Position numbers and translations under genes: made by a program. From Confluentibacter lentus (GTDB lineage: Bacteria; Bacteroidota; Bacteroidia; Flavobacteriales; Flavobacteriaceae), in the NCBI RefSeq assembly GCF_002806995.1, contig NZ_NIHE01000001.1:496001-560000 (forward strand): a stretch of 64,000 nucleotides of DNA, read 5' to 3'. Of this stretch, positions 1-8,700 are shown one piece after another. Numbering within the stretch: the stretch's first letter is position 1; the number at the start of each line of letters is the position of its first letter. Below the pieces are notes generated by a model. The model ran no database searches, was not told where the DNA came from, and was given only the letters and a program-made list of their open reading frames with translations.

Positions 1-113
1 TGTTGCAATATGATTTCTGATAACCAAATGTAATAAGGGTTACTAGTTTGCCGCCAAGGAAGCTCTCTCTTATTGTTTGAATACCAACTAATTAAGGTTT
101 TTGAAAATATCAT
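1..113 (-). CDS. mutY: A/G-specific adenine glycosylase MutY, N-terminal part (runs off the window)
   Basis: Only the first 37 codons are inside the window; the gene continues past base 1. The minus-strand translation from the ATG at 113 contains WYSNNKRELPWR and then NPYYIWLSEIILQ, which match the start of the MutY family (the LPWR...P-x-x-IWLSE-hhLQQ signature of the helix-hairpin-helix glycosylases). MutY removes adenine mispaired with 8-oxoguanine in base-excision repair. It is divergent from the HU gene, and mutY next to HU and rng is a usual arrangement in flavobacteria (from memory). The catalytic Asp and the iron-sulfur cluster Cys cannot be seen here. Confidence 0.85.
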   Translation of the reverse strand, partial: MIFSKTLISWYSNNKRELPWRQTSNPYYIWLSEIILQ

Positions 114-175
114 GGACTCATTATATCGAGCAAACAAAAATAAACGTTTATAATCTTAAATTTTAATGAATTAGG

Positions 176-208
176 TTTGAAATATTGAATTTTTAATTCC
201 TATATTTG
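176..208 (+). promoter_or_regulatory. Promoter of the HU gene (TTTG ... TATATTTG)
   Basis: A perfect -7 element TATATTTG (201-208) of the Bacteroidota consensus TAnnTTTG lies 42 bases before the HU start. A TTTG at 176-179 can serve as the -33 element, with a spacer of 21. The assignment rests on the known consensus, not on a mapped start. Confidence 0.6.
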
Positions 209-250
209 CATCCCTTTTAAATATATAATAACCAAAATAAAATATTAAAA

Positions 251-541
251 ATGACGAAGGCTGATATAGTAGCAAAAATTTCTGAGAAATTAGGAATTGA
301 AAAAGGAGATGTTCAAGCAACTGTTGAAACATTTATGGAAGAAGTAAAAACTTCATTAGAAAGTGGAGATAATGTTTACCTAAGAGGTTTTGGTAGCTTC
401 ATTATTAAAACAAGAGCAGAAAAAACAGGTAGAAATATTTCTAAAAATACCACTATTAAAATTCCTGCGCATAATATCCCTGCGTTTAAACCTGCAAAAG
501 TTTTTGTTGAAGGTGTTAAAGGTAGTGTTGAAGTAAAATAA
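251..541 (+). CDS. HU/IHF-family DNA-binding protein
   Basis: This 96-residue protein is the histone-like nucleoid protein HU (Bac_DNA_binding family), which bends and compacts DNA as a dimer. The sequence starts MTKADIVAKISEKLGI, has the helix-turn-helix body, and carries the family signature in GFGSFIIKTRAEKTGRN followed by the beta-arm and the IPAHNIPAFKPAK end. The length is close to the usual 90-100. The ATG at 251 is 42 bases after a clean -7 element. The next gene, a 30-aa basic peptide, starts 39 bases downstream and is probably in the same transcript, since no terminator lies between them and a clear one follows the peptide gene. Confidence 0.95.
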   Translation: MTKADIVAKISEKLGIEKGDVQATVETFMEEVKTSLESGDNVYLRGFGSFIIKTRAEKTGRNISKNTTIKIPAHNIPAFKPAKVFVEGVKGSVEVK

Positions 542-580
542 CGCATTAAAATAAATTATTAATCAAAAAATATACTATTT

Positions 581-673
581 ATGCCAAGTGGTAAAAAACG
601 TAAAAGACATAAGGTTGCAACGCACAAGCGTAAAAAACGTAGACGCGCTAATCGTCACAAAAAGAAAAAATAA
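581..673 (+). CDS. 30-residue Lys/Arg-rich AURKAIP1/COX24-domain peptide
   Basis: This ORF is too short for usual gene finders but looks real. It begins MPSGKKRKRHKVATHKRKK and ends RRRANRHKKKK, so about two thirds of the residues are Lys, Arg or His. Peptides of this kind at this locus in Bacteroidota are assigned to the AURKAIP1/COX24 C-terminal family (DUF1713), which also holds mycobacterial bS22 and mitochondrial mS38, both bound to the small ribosomal subunit. A ribosome-associated role is therefore likely but is inference. It sits 39 bases after HU and is followed directly by a terminator at 681-706. That position supports a real, cotranscribed gene. Confidence 0.8.
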   Translation: MPSGKKRKRHKVATHKRKKRRRANRHKKKK

Positions 674-680
674 TTCGAAG

Positions 681-706
681 AAGTAGTTATAACAAACTAC
701 TTTTTT
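681..706 (+). terminator. Intrinsic terminator after HU and the basic peptide
   Basis: Perfect 8-bp stem AAGTAGTT (681-688) / AACTACTT (695-702), loop of six, followed by more T. It begins eight bases after the peptide stop codon. Confidence 0.75.
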
Positions 707-1043
707 CGATTTAAAAAAACGCTCTTTGAAATGAGGTTTTGAAACGTATTAAACTTTTACGTGAATTAATCTCCACGGACTTAAAAAATCCTGTGAAATA
801 CCTTAACCAAATATTTGATAAAATTCGATATTGTTCAATTTAAGGTATTCAATCTGACTGTTGAAAAACAATATCAATGATCAGATTAAAAAATAATGTA
901 TAATCCATCTGTACGGTTTGGTTGTTCGTTGTTAGTTGTTGGTCGTTGGTTGATCGTTCTAAAGCTTTAAAACTTTTTTACTTTCTACTGTAGCTTTTAA
1001 CTTTTAACTTTTAACTTAAAAAGTATGGATAAAAATTAACTCA
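707..1043 (+). promoter_or_regulatory. Intergenic region and probable structured leader of rng
   Basis: This stretch holds no convincing gene. It contains three inverted repeats: A 797-806/840-849 (10 bp, AATACCTTAA), B 827-835/867-875 (9 bp, GATATTGTT, extendable by CAA/TTG after a bulge), and C 851-857/881-887 (7 bp, AATCTGA). A and C can form together; B crosses both. Then come a degenerate GTTG/GTTC-rich stretch (916-958), three perfect CTTTTAA units (994-1014), and a four-codon ORF ATG-GAT-AAA-AAT-TAA at 1025-1039. The ORF copies the first nine bases of rng (ATGGATAAA). No perfect TAnnTTTG was found; TACGGTTTG at about 912-920 is a poor candidate. Whether the repeats are transcribed is unknown. 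Confidence 0.5.
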
Positions 1044-2591
1044 ATGGATAAAGAATTGATCATTAGATCTAGTTCCGAGCATGTTGATTTTGCCTTATTA
1101 AAAGATGGAAGACTTATTGAATTACAAAAAGAAGAAGGTGGTAACAACTTTTCTGTTGGTGATGTGTTTATAGCCAAAATTAGAAAATCTGTTCCTGGTT
1201 TAAATGCTGCATTTGTTAATGTAGGTTATGAGAAAGATGCATTTTTGCATTATCATGATTTAGGGCCAAAGCTCCCTTCCCTTTTAAAATTCACAAAAAA
1301 TGTAAGCGCAGGTAAACAAAAAGATTTCTCTTTAAAAAATTTCCCATTTGAAAAAGATATTGATAAAGACGGCAAAATTGCCGATGTCTTAAAATCAAAT
1401 CAATCGCTATTGGTACAAATAGTAAAAGAACCCATATCAACCAAAGGCCCAAGGGTAAGCTCCGAGCTTTCCATTGCCGGAAGATATATTGTTTTAGTGC
1501 CTTTTTCCAACCGTATTTCCATTTCTCAAAAAATAGAAGACAAAGAAGAAAAAGACCGGTTAAAACGATTGGTAAAAAGCATAACGCCGCCGGGGTTTGG
1601 CATTATTGTACGCACTGTAGCACAAGGCAAAAAAGTAGCCGAACTAGATAAAGATTTACAAAATTTGCTAAGTCGTTGGACTGCAATGTGTAAAAAACTT
1701 ATTAAAGCACACCATCCAAGTAAAGTATTGGGAGAAATGAATAAAGCCTCGTCCATTTTACGAGACATATTTAATGATACCTTTACAAGTATTCATGTTG
1801 ATGATGAAGAGCTTTATTATCAAATAAAAGATTATGTGCAGGAAATTGCACCAAATAAAGAATCAATAGTTAAATTGTATCAAGCAAACGTTCCAATATT
1901 CGAAAAATTCGGGATTGAAAGACAAATAAAAACCTCTTTCGGTAAAACCGTATCTATGGCAAAAGGCGCCTATTTAATTATAGAGCACACCGAAGCACTA
2001 CACGTTATAGATGTAAATAGTGGCAACAGATCTAACAAAGCCAATAACCAAGAGGATACAGCACTAGAAGTTAATATCATCGCTGCTACAGAAATAGCCC
2101 GACAATTACGCTTGCGTGATATGGGAGGCATTATTGTAATCGATTTTATAGATATGACTAATGCCGATAATAGGCAACAGCTCTTCAACCACCTTCGTGA
2201 TGAAATGAAGGATGATAGAGCAAAACACAAAATATTGCCTCCTAGCAAATTTGGATTGATACAAATTACCAGACAACGCGTTCGGCCAGAAATGAACATT
2301 GAAACCCGCGAGGAAAATCCGGACGGAGTTATTAATGGCGCTGATGTTGAAGCTCCTATAGGCATTGTGCCAAAAATAACGCACGACCTAGAGCAACTAT
2401 TTAAAAAAGACTATAAAAAGCTGACTTTAAACACACATCCTTTTATAGCAGCCTTCTTAACAAAAGGTTTTCCATCAATACGTTCAAAATGGTTTTTTGA
2501 ACACAAAAAATGGGTTAAAGTTTTACCAAGAGACGCTTACACATATTTAGAATACCACTTTTTTGATAAAAATGGTAATCAAATAAAATAA
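1044..2591 (+). CDS. rng: Ribonuclease G (Rne/Rng family)
   Basis: The 515-residue endoribonuclease cuts single-stranded RNA in rRNA maturation and mRNA decay. An N-terminal S1-like region (about 35-130) includes NAAFVNVGYEKDAFLHYHDL. The catalytic DNase-I-like subdomain is marked by VIDVNSGNRS and GIIVIDFIDM, which carry the two metal-binding Asp residues. The length fits RNase G; the long disordered tail of RNase E is absent. The start at 1044 gives the usual MDKELIIRSSSE beginning. A decoy ATG-GAT-AAA lies 19 bases upstream in a four-codon ORF, and a structured leader lies before that; rne of enterobacteria controls itself through its leader, so the same is possible here. A bidirectional terminator follows. 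Confidence 0.95.
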   Translation: MDKELIIRSSSEHVDFALLKDGRLIELQKEEGGNNFSVGDVFIAKIRKSVPGLNAAFVNVGYEKDAFLHYHDLGPKLPSLLKFTKNVSAGKQKDFSLKNFPFEKDIDKDGKIADVLKSNQSLLVQIVKEPISTKGPRVSSELSIAGRYIVLVPFSNRISISQKIEDKEEKDRLKRLVKSITPPGFGIIVRTVAQGKKVAELDKDLQNLLSRWTAMCKKLIKAHHPSKVLGEMNKASSILRDIFNDTFTSIHVDDEELYYQIKDYVQEIAPNKESIVKLYQANVPIFEKFGIERQIKTSFGKTVSMAKGAYLIIEHTEALHVIDVNSGNRSNKANNQEDTALEVNIIAATEIARQLRLRDMGGIIVIDFIDMTNADNRQQLFNHLRDEMKDDRAKHKILPPSKFGLIQITRQRVRPEMNIETREENPDGVINGADVEAPIGIVPKITHDLEQLFKKDYKKLTLNTHPFIAAFLTKGFPSIRSKWFFEHKKWVKVLPRDAYTYLEYHFFDKNGNQIK

Positions 2592-2593
2592 TT

Positions 2594-2634
2594 AAAACCC
2601 GCTACTTTTAAAAAGTTAGCGGGTTTTTGTTTTT
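2594..2634. terminator. Bidirectional terminator between rng and the aldo/keto reductase
   Basis: Stem AAAACCCGCTA (2594-2604) / TAGCGGGTTTT (2617-2627), extended inward by CTTTT/AAAAG, with a T run after it on the plus strand and an A run before it. It lies between two convergent genes and can serve both. Confidence 0.85.
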
Positions 2635-2654
2635 TAAAAAATGGATGCTAAATA

Positions 2655-3695
2655 TCAAGTCGCAGGATTAGGAATCACCGCATGCACCTCATTAATTTGT
2701 TTCAATACCTCATCACTTAAAGTAATATTTATACTTTCTATATTTTCTTTAAGCTGTTCTAAATTGGTTGCTGCCACAATATTACTGGTTAAAAAAGGCT
2801 GTTGGTTTACAAAAGCCAATGCCATTAGCGCCAATGATAATTCATTATTGCCTGCAATTTCCATATAACGTTTGGTGGCTTTAACACATTGCTCACTGCT
2901 GTAACGCGCCATATGTGGGAATAAATTTAATCGGGAGTTTGGGTTTGCCGTACCATTTATATATTTACCTGTGAGCATTCCAAACGCTAAAGTTGAATAA
3001 GATAATAACCCAATATTTTCTCGATGTGAAATCTCGGCAATGTCACCTTCAAACGTTCTGTTAAGGAGTGAATACGAATTTTGAATGGTAATCATTTTTG
3101 GTAAGTTATGCCTTTTGTGTTCTTCTAAAAAACGCATGGTTCCCCAAGCTTTTTCATTGGACAAGCCAATATGCCTGATTCTGCCTGCCTTTATTTGTTT
3201 ATCCAAAGCATGTAGCACTTCATTAAAATTATCCTTCCATGAATCTTCTGGATCGTGTTTATAATCCCTAATTCCAAACGTATTGGTTAGGCGTTCTGGC
3301 CAATGCAGTTGATACAAATCAATATAATCGGTTTGTAAGCGTTTCAATTCCTTTTCAATGGCATCGTTAATGGAATCTGGACTAAAACCATCTTTACGGA
3401 TATGCGCTACATAATTGCTTGTTCTCCCAACTATTTTACTGGCTAAAATAACCTTATCTCGGTTTCCTGTTTTTTTTAACCAAGCACCTATTATTCTACT
3501 GGTTTTACCACTTGTTTCTGGTCTTGCTGGTACGGGATACAACTCGGCCGTATCAATAAAATTAATCCCTTGTTCAAAAGCATAATCTAATTGCTCATGT
3601 CCGTCAGCCTCTGTGTTTTGTTCGCCCCAAGTCATGGTACCTAAACAAATTTTACTGACTTTAATATTGGTGTTGGGTAGTGTTGTGTATTTCAT
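2655..3695 (-). CDS. NADP-dependent aldo/keto reductase, Tas-like
   Basis: At 346 residues it has the same length as E. coli Tas and similar blocks all along: LGTMTWGEQN near the start, DTAELYPVP with the catalytic Asp and Tyr, LASKI with the catalytic Lys, LHWPE with the His, and the NADP-binding end around NIVAATNLEQLKENIES. The fold is a TIM barrel and the reaction is NADPH-dependent carbonyl reduction; the real substrate is not known from sequence. It is a single gene between two terminators (2594-2634 and 3760-3794). The upstream region 3704-3745 contains degenerate TTAGA repeats. Confidence 0.9.
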   Translation of the reverse strand: MKYTTLPNTNIKVSKICLGTMTWGEQNTEADGHEQLDYAFEQGINFIDTAELYPVPARPETSGKTSRIIGAWLKKTGNRDKVILASKIVGRTSNYVAHIRKDGFSPDSINDAIEKELKRLQTDYIDLYQLHWPERLTNTFGIRDYKHDPEDSWKDNFNEVLHALDKQIKAGRIRHIGLSNEKAWGTMRFLEEHKRHNLPKMITIQNSYSLLNRTFEGDIAEISHRENIGLLSYSTLAFGMLTGKYINGTANPNSRLNLFPHMARYSSEQCVKATKRYMEIAGNNELSLALMALAFVNQQPFLTSNIVAATNLEQLKENIESINITLSDEVLKQINEVHAVIPNPAT

Positions 3696-3756
3696 GTTAG
3701 ATTCTTAGAATGCTCCGCATTTAGATGCTTAGACCGTTTAGATGACAGCTAAAGAT

Positions 3757-3794
3757 AAAAAAACCTTTCAAGTAGAAAAAACTTGAAAGGTTTT
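3757..3794 (-). terminator. Terminator of the OmpA lipoprotein gene
   Basis: Perfect 14-bp inverted repeat AAAACCTTTCAAGT (3760-3773) / ACTTGAAAGGTTTT (3781-3794), loop of seven. Read on the minus strand it ends in a T run and lies downstream of the gene at 3880-4839. Confidence 0.85.
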
Positions 3795-3879
3795 AAATTA
3801 TAGTAGTTCTATTTTTGGATTTCCCCCTATCAGGATTCGAGGGAAATCGAAGATTCGACGAAAGTCAATGGCAAAATTT

Positions 3880-4839
3880 TTAGTTTTCGCTTAACAACTT
3901 AGAAAGCTCGTCCAATTTAGGCGTTAAAATAACTTCTATACGTCTGTTTTTTGCTTTCCCCTCTGGAGTGCTGTTGGTAGCTATAGGGGCATATTCACCA
4001 CGACCAGCAGCTGTTAAGTTTTCTGGATTTATGGAAGCATTCTCCCTCAATATATTAACAATGGAGGTAGCACGTTTGGTAGATAAATCCCAGTTGCTTG
4101 TTAATTGTCCGCTACCTTGATACGGCACATTATCAGTATGGCCTTCAATTAGAACTGCAATGTCTGGATTCTCGCCTAAAACACTTCCTAATTGTTGCAC
4201 AGCTCTTCTACCTTCTGTACCAACTGCCCAACTTCCAGATTCAAACAACAATTTATTTTCCATCGAAACATAAACTTTTCCATCGCGTTGTTCAACGGTT
4301 AATCCTTTGCCTTCAAAATCGGTTAAGGCCCTGGAAATTGCATTTTTTAAAGCTGTCATAGCAGCATCTTTATCTGAAATCACTTTTTCTAATTCAGCAA
4401 CTCTGTTTGAACGGTCTGCCAATTCTCTTTTAAGAGCTTCCAAACGCGCATTTTCGGTAGCAAGGGCTTTTTCTTTAGCTTCTAGCTCAGCCAATAATTC
4501 TCTGTTCTTTTTGGTATTTGCAGCAATGGCAGCAGAGCTGTTTGTTTCCAAAGCATCGTAAGACGCTTTTAAGGCATCATAATTTGCTTTTGTAGCATTA
4601 AAATCATTTTGCAATCTATCACGGTCGGCTACAGCTTGGTCATACTCAGATTGTAGTTTTTTCAATTCATTTTCAGCGGCTGTTTTTTCATTTAAAAGTA
4701 CTTCATTATCGTCTGAAAGTTTTCTGTTTTCAGATTTTAAATCGGCGTATTTAGCTTCCAAATCTTTATACACTTTAGGCGATACGCATGATGCAGCAAA
4801 CAATAGTGTTAATGCTACCAATGAAAGTTTTTTAATCAT
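3880..4839 (-). CDS. OmpA-family peptidoglycan-binding lipoprotein with a long coiled coil
   Basis: The 319-residue protein starts with a lipoprotein signal (MIKKLSLVALTLLFAASCVS, lipobox Cys 18). Residues about 25-165 are Lys/Glu/Ala-rich heptads typical of a coiled coil. The OmpA/MotB C-terminal domain follows (about 190-315), with LLFESGS, VLIEGHTDNVPY and AAGRGEYAPIA...NRRIEVIL, where the conserved Asp and Arg that bind diaminopimelate are present. It probably anchors the outer membrane to peptidoglycan across the periplasm. It follows xth by 25 bases on the same strand. A second protein of the same plan but shorter coil is encoded at 54077-54910. Confidence 0.9.
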   Translation of the reverse strand: MIKKLSLVALTLLFAASCVSPKVYKDLEAKYADLKSENRKLSDDNEVLLNEKTAAENELKKLQSEYDQAVADRDRLQNDFNATKANYDALKASYDALETNSSAAIAANTKKNRELLAELEAKEKALATENARLEALKRELADRSNRVAELEKVISDKDAAMTALKNAISRALTDFEGKGLTVEQRDGKVYVSMENKLLFESGSWAVGTEGRRAVQQLGSVLGENPDIAVLIEGHTDNVPYQGSGQLTSNWDLSTKRATSIVNILRENASINPENLTAAGRGEYAPIATNSTPEGKAKNRRIEVILTPKLDELSKLLSEN

Positions 4840-4864
4840 TTTGTTTGGGTTGTTGATTTATAAA

Positions 4865-5629
4865 TTAATTCTCAATTTCTATTAAAATGGGGCAATGGTC
4901 GCTATGAACGGCATCCGATAATATAACGGCTCTTTTTAATTTTTCTTGTAACGGTTTTGTAATCATGGCATAATCCAATCGCCAACCTTTGTTGTTAGCT
5001 CGAGAATTGGCTCTGTAACTCCACCATGTATAATTATGAGGTTCTTTGTTAAGATGTCGGAAAGAATCAATGAATCCGTTATTGATAAAATTACCAATCC
5101 ATTTACGTTCCACAGGTAAAAAACCAGATACATTACTCAAACCTTTTGGGTTATGAATGTCAATTTCTTCATGGCAAATATTATAATCGCCACAAATAAT
5201 AAGATTGGGAATGACTTGTTTAAGCGTATTAATATAATTTTGAAACATGTCCATATATTCAAATTTATGGTCTAGGCGTAAATCATTAGTTCCAGAAGGC
5301 AAATACAAACTCATCACTGAAAAGCCATCGAAATCGGCTCTTAAATTTCTACCTTCAAAATCCATCGAAGCAATTCCTGTGCCATATTCTACATGATTCG
5401 GTTTTATTTTACTCAAAATGGCAACGCCACTATAGCCTTTTTTTTGGGCACTAAACCAATAATGATATTTATAACCGGCTTCTTCAAAAACATCTAAATC
5501 CAACTGCTCTTTTAACGCCTTTATTTCTTGTAAACATATAACATCTGGATTGGCACTTTTTAACCAACCCATAAAACCTTTGTTAATCGCCGAACGAATA
5601 CCATTCACATTATAGGATATAATTTTCAT
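4865..5629 (-). CDS. xth: Exodeoxyribonuclease III
   Basis: A 254-residue AP endonuclease of the exonuclease III family. The start MKIISYNVNGIRSA, the metal ligand Glu in CLQEIKAL, the catalytic pair in CGDYNICH (Asp and Asn), and the C-terminal SDHCPI with the catalytic His are all present. It repairs abasic sites and 3'-blocked ends in base excision, in the same pathway as MutY at the start of the window. Length is normal for the family (250-260). It is divergent from the large outer-membrane protein gene and is followed at 25 bases by the OmpA lipoprotein gene. Confidence 0.95.
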   Translation of the reverse strand: MKIISYNVNGIRSAINKGFMGWLKSANPDVICLQEIKALKEQLDLDVFEEAGYKYHYWFSAQKKGYSGVAILSKIKPNHVEYGTGIASMDFEGRNLRADFDGFSVMSLYLPSGTNDLRLDHKFEYMDMFQNYINTLKQVIPNLIICGDYNICHEEIDIHNPKGLSNVSGFLPVERKWIGNFINNGFIDSFRHLNKEPHNYTWWSYRANSRANNKGWRLDYAMITKPLQEKLKRAVILSDAVHSDHCPILIEIEN

Positions 5630-5749
5630 TTGTTAAAATAAGATTTTCAGCTAAAATAAATAATGCGTTACTTTTACACTATTATTTGTGGGCGGATTTA
5701 TCAAAATCTATCAACAAAATATTTTAAACTTATTGTAGTTTAAGTACCA

Positions 5750-8700
5750 ATGAGGCACATTGCAGCGATTCTTATTTTTTTAATTGGCTTTTGCGGATTT
5801 TCGCAAAACCAACCTTCAAACTATAGAACTAAAAAAGTTGCTGTAAACGATACCATTGTTATTGATAGTGTGAGTATTAATCCTAATTCGTTTTCGATAA
5901 AAGACAAAAACAATGTATTGGTAAATTCTGCATTTTACACCATTGATTTTCCTAAAGCTATTTTAATTCTGAAACAGCCTTTGGAAACGGATTCCATTAC
6001 CATCGATTATTTACGATTTCCAGATTTTTTGACCAAAACCTACAAACAACTCGATGAAAATATTATTGTTGAAAATACCGAGAATCAACAAAAACTCTAT
6101 AAACTATCACAACCAAACGACACTAAAAATTTTATTCCTTTTGATGGATTAACCACTTCAGGAAGCATTTCCCGTGGCGTTACCGTTGGGAATAATCAAA
6201 ATTCAGTTTTAAGAAGTGAACTCGATTTACAAATAAGCGGAAAACTAAATGATAAGGTGTCTTTGAGAGCGTCTATTCAAGATGCTAATATTCCTTTACA
6301 AGAAAGCGGTTATTCACAACGTTTGGATGAATTTGATCAAGTATTTATTGAATTGTTTAGCGATACGTGGAGCATTCGCGCTGGTGATATCGATTTACAA
6401 AATACCAACTCTTATTTTGCCAATTTTTCTAAGCGTGTGCAAGGATTATTTGTAAATACCAAATTTGGTAATGAAGATAGTCAAACCAATGTGTTTGCCG
6501 CTGGTGCATTAGTGCGAGGGCAGTTTACAAGAAGCCAATTTACGGCACAGGAAGGCAATCAAGGGCCTTATAAATTACAGGGACAAAATGGTGAACTGTT
6601 TGTGCTCATTGTTTCTGGAAGCGAAACGGTTTACGTCAATGGTGTGGTAGTTCAACGTGGTGAAAATAAAGATTATATCATCGATTATAATGCGGGTGAA
6701 ATTATTTTTAACTCCACATTTCCTATCACTTCTGAAATGCGTATTACGGTAGATTACCAATTTAGCGAACGTAATTATTCGCGGTTGGTAGCTTATGGTG
6801 GCGGTCATCATCAAAGTGAAAAACTGAGTTTTGGCGTTTCGGTATATTCTGAAAACGATTCTAAAAATCAACCGCTTCAGCAAAACCTCTCGGAAGAACA
6901 AGTTCAAATACTGGCTGATGCAGGCGATGATAAATCGCTTATGGTCGCACCTTCGGGAGTTTTGGAACCTTATAATGAAAACCGAATTCTTTATAAAAAG
7001 GAATTCATTAATGGTGTAGAAGCGTATGTGTTTTCAAATAATCCGGAGGACGAATTGTATCGAGTAACGTTTTCCCAAGTCGGTCCAAATCAAGGAAATT
7101 ATGTATTAAGCAGCATTAATGCCATCAACAATATTTATGAATATGTGGAACCAATTGCTGGTATTCCACAGGGAAATTTCAATCCCATTGTTCAATTAGT
7201 GGCACCAACAAAACTTCAAATTGCTGTTTTAAACGGACAATACAATCCGACCGAAAAAACCAATATTCGTTTTGAAGCAGCTGGAAGTAAAAATGATTTG
7301 AATTTATTTTCGACTACAGATGATGCCAATAATGATGGCTTTGCAGGAAAACTAAAAATAACACAAACCATTTTTAAAAAAGATAGTCTATGGACTTTAG
7401 ATGCTTTTGCAGATGCTGATTATATCCATAAGAATTTTAAAACCATCCAACGTTTATACAATGCCGAATTTTCCCGTGATTGGAATATTGATACGCCATT
7501 GGGAAACCAACAATTAATTATTACAGGATTGAATTTATTCCATCCAGAAAAAGGAAGCGCGAACTATCATTTCGAACATTTGGAATTCTCTGAAAATTTC
7601 AATGGAAACCGTCATGTTTTTAATGCGAATTTGTTCTTGAATAAATTCCAAATCACATCGTATTCCAGTTTTTTAAATGCGGAATCCAACATCAATACCT
7701 CAACGTTTTTAAGGTCTTTCAACAGAGTTACTTACAACATGAAAAACAATTGGGTTGGTACCAAACTCGCTATTGAAGATAATGAGCAAACCAATAAATC
7801 AACCTCACAATTAACACCATTAAGTCAGAAATTCAAATCTTATGAAGTATTTACTGGTGTTGGTGATAGTTTAAGGGTTTTTGCTGAAATTGGTTATAAA
7901 TTTAGGGTGAACGACAGTATTAAAAACAATCAATTGCAAAAAGTAAATAGCTCGAATACATTTTACTTAAAGTCGAAACTGATACAAAACACGAATACCA
8001 ATTTAGCTCTTTATGCCAATTATAGAACGCTTAAAAATGAAGATGAAACCATTGAGGATGAACGTTCCATCAATTCTAGAATTCAATACAATCAAAATCT
8101 TTTCAAACAACTTTTACTTTGGAATACCTTGTTCGAAACCAACTCTGGAGCCTTCCCACAACAAGATTTTACATATGTGGAAGTAGAGCCCGGACAAGGC
8201 ACTTACACGTGGATTGATTATAACAATAACGGCATCCAAGAGTTAGAGGAATTTGAAATTGCGCAATTTCAAGACCAAGGAAAATACATTCGGGTATTAT
8301 TGCCAAACCGGATTTTTGTAAAAACCCACCAGAATCGGTTTAGCCAAACGGTAACGTTCAATCCGTCGCAATGGGCCGTTTCAGAAGATACATCCGAAAA
8401 ATTCTGGTCGCATTTTTACAACCAAACCAGTTATTTGATCGATAGAAAAATAAGGCGTGATGGCAATAATTTCAATTTAAATCCTTTTGAAAATGATGCT
8501 GATAATCAATTAGGCTTGCAATTAAATTTTAGAAATGTGTTGTTTTTTAATCGTGGCAAGCAGCATTATACAACGTCTTACACCTATTTATCAAATAAAT
8601 CAACAAACACCTTATCCATTGGGTTTATTGAAAACAGTTTGAAAAGTCACCAATTGAATATCATTCATAAAATAGAAGAAAGTTGGTTGCTGAATTTTCT

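Noticed and set aside
1526-2384. Minus-strand ORFs inside rng
   Set aside because: They are antisense shadows of a well-supported gene and have no recognisable features.
3818-3848. Inverted repeat GATTTCCC / GGGAAATC near the OmpA gene end
   Set aside because: A better terminator lies 30 bases further on; this short repeat with a 15-base gap may be chance.
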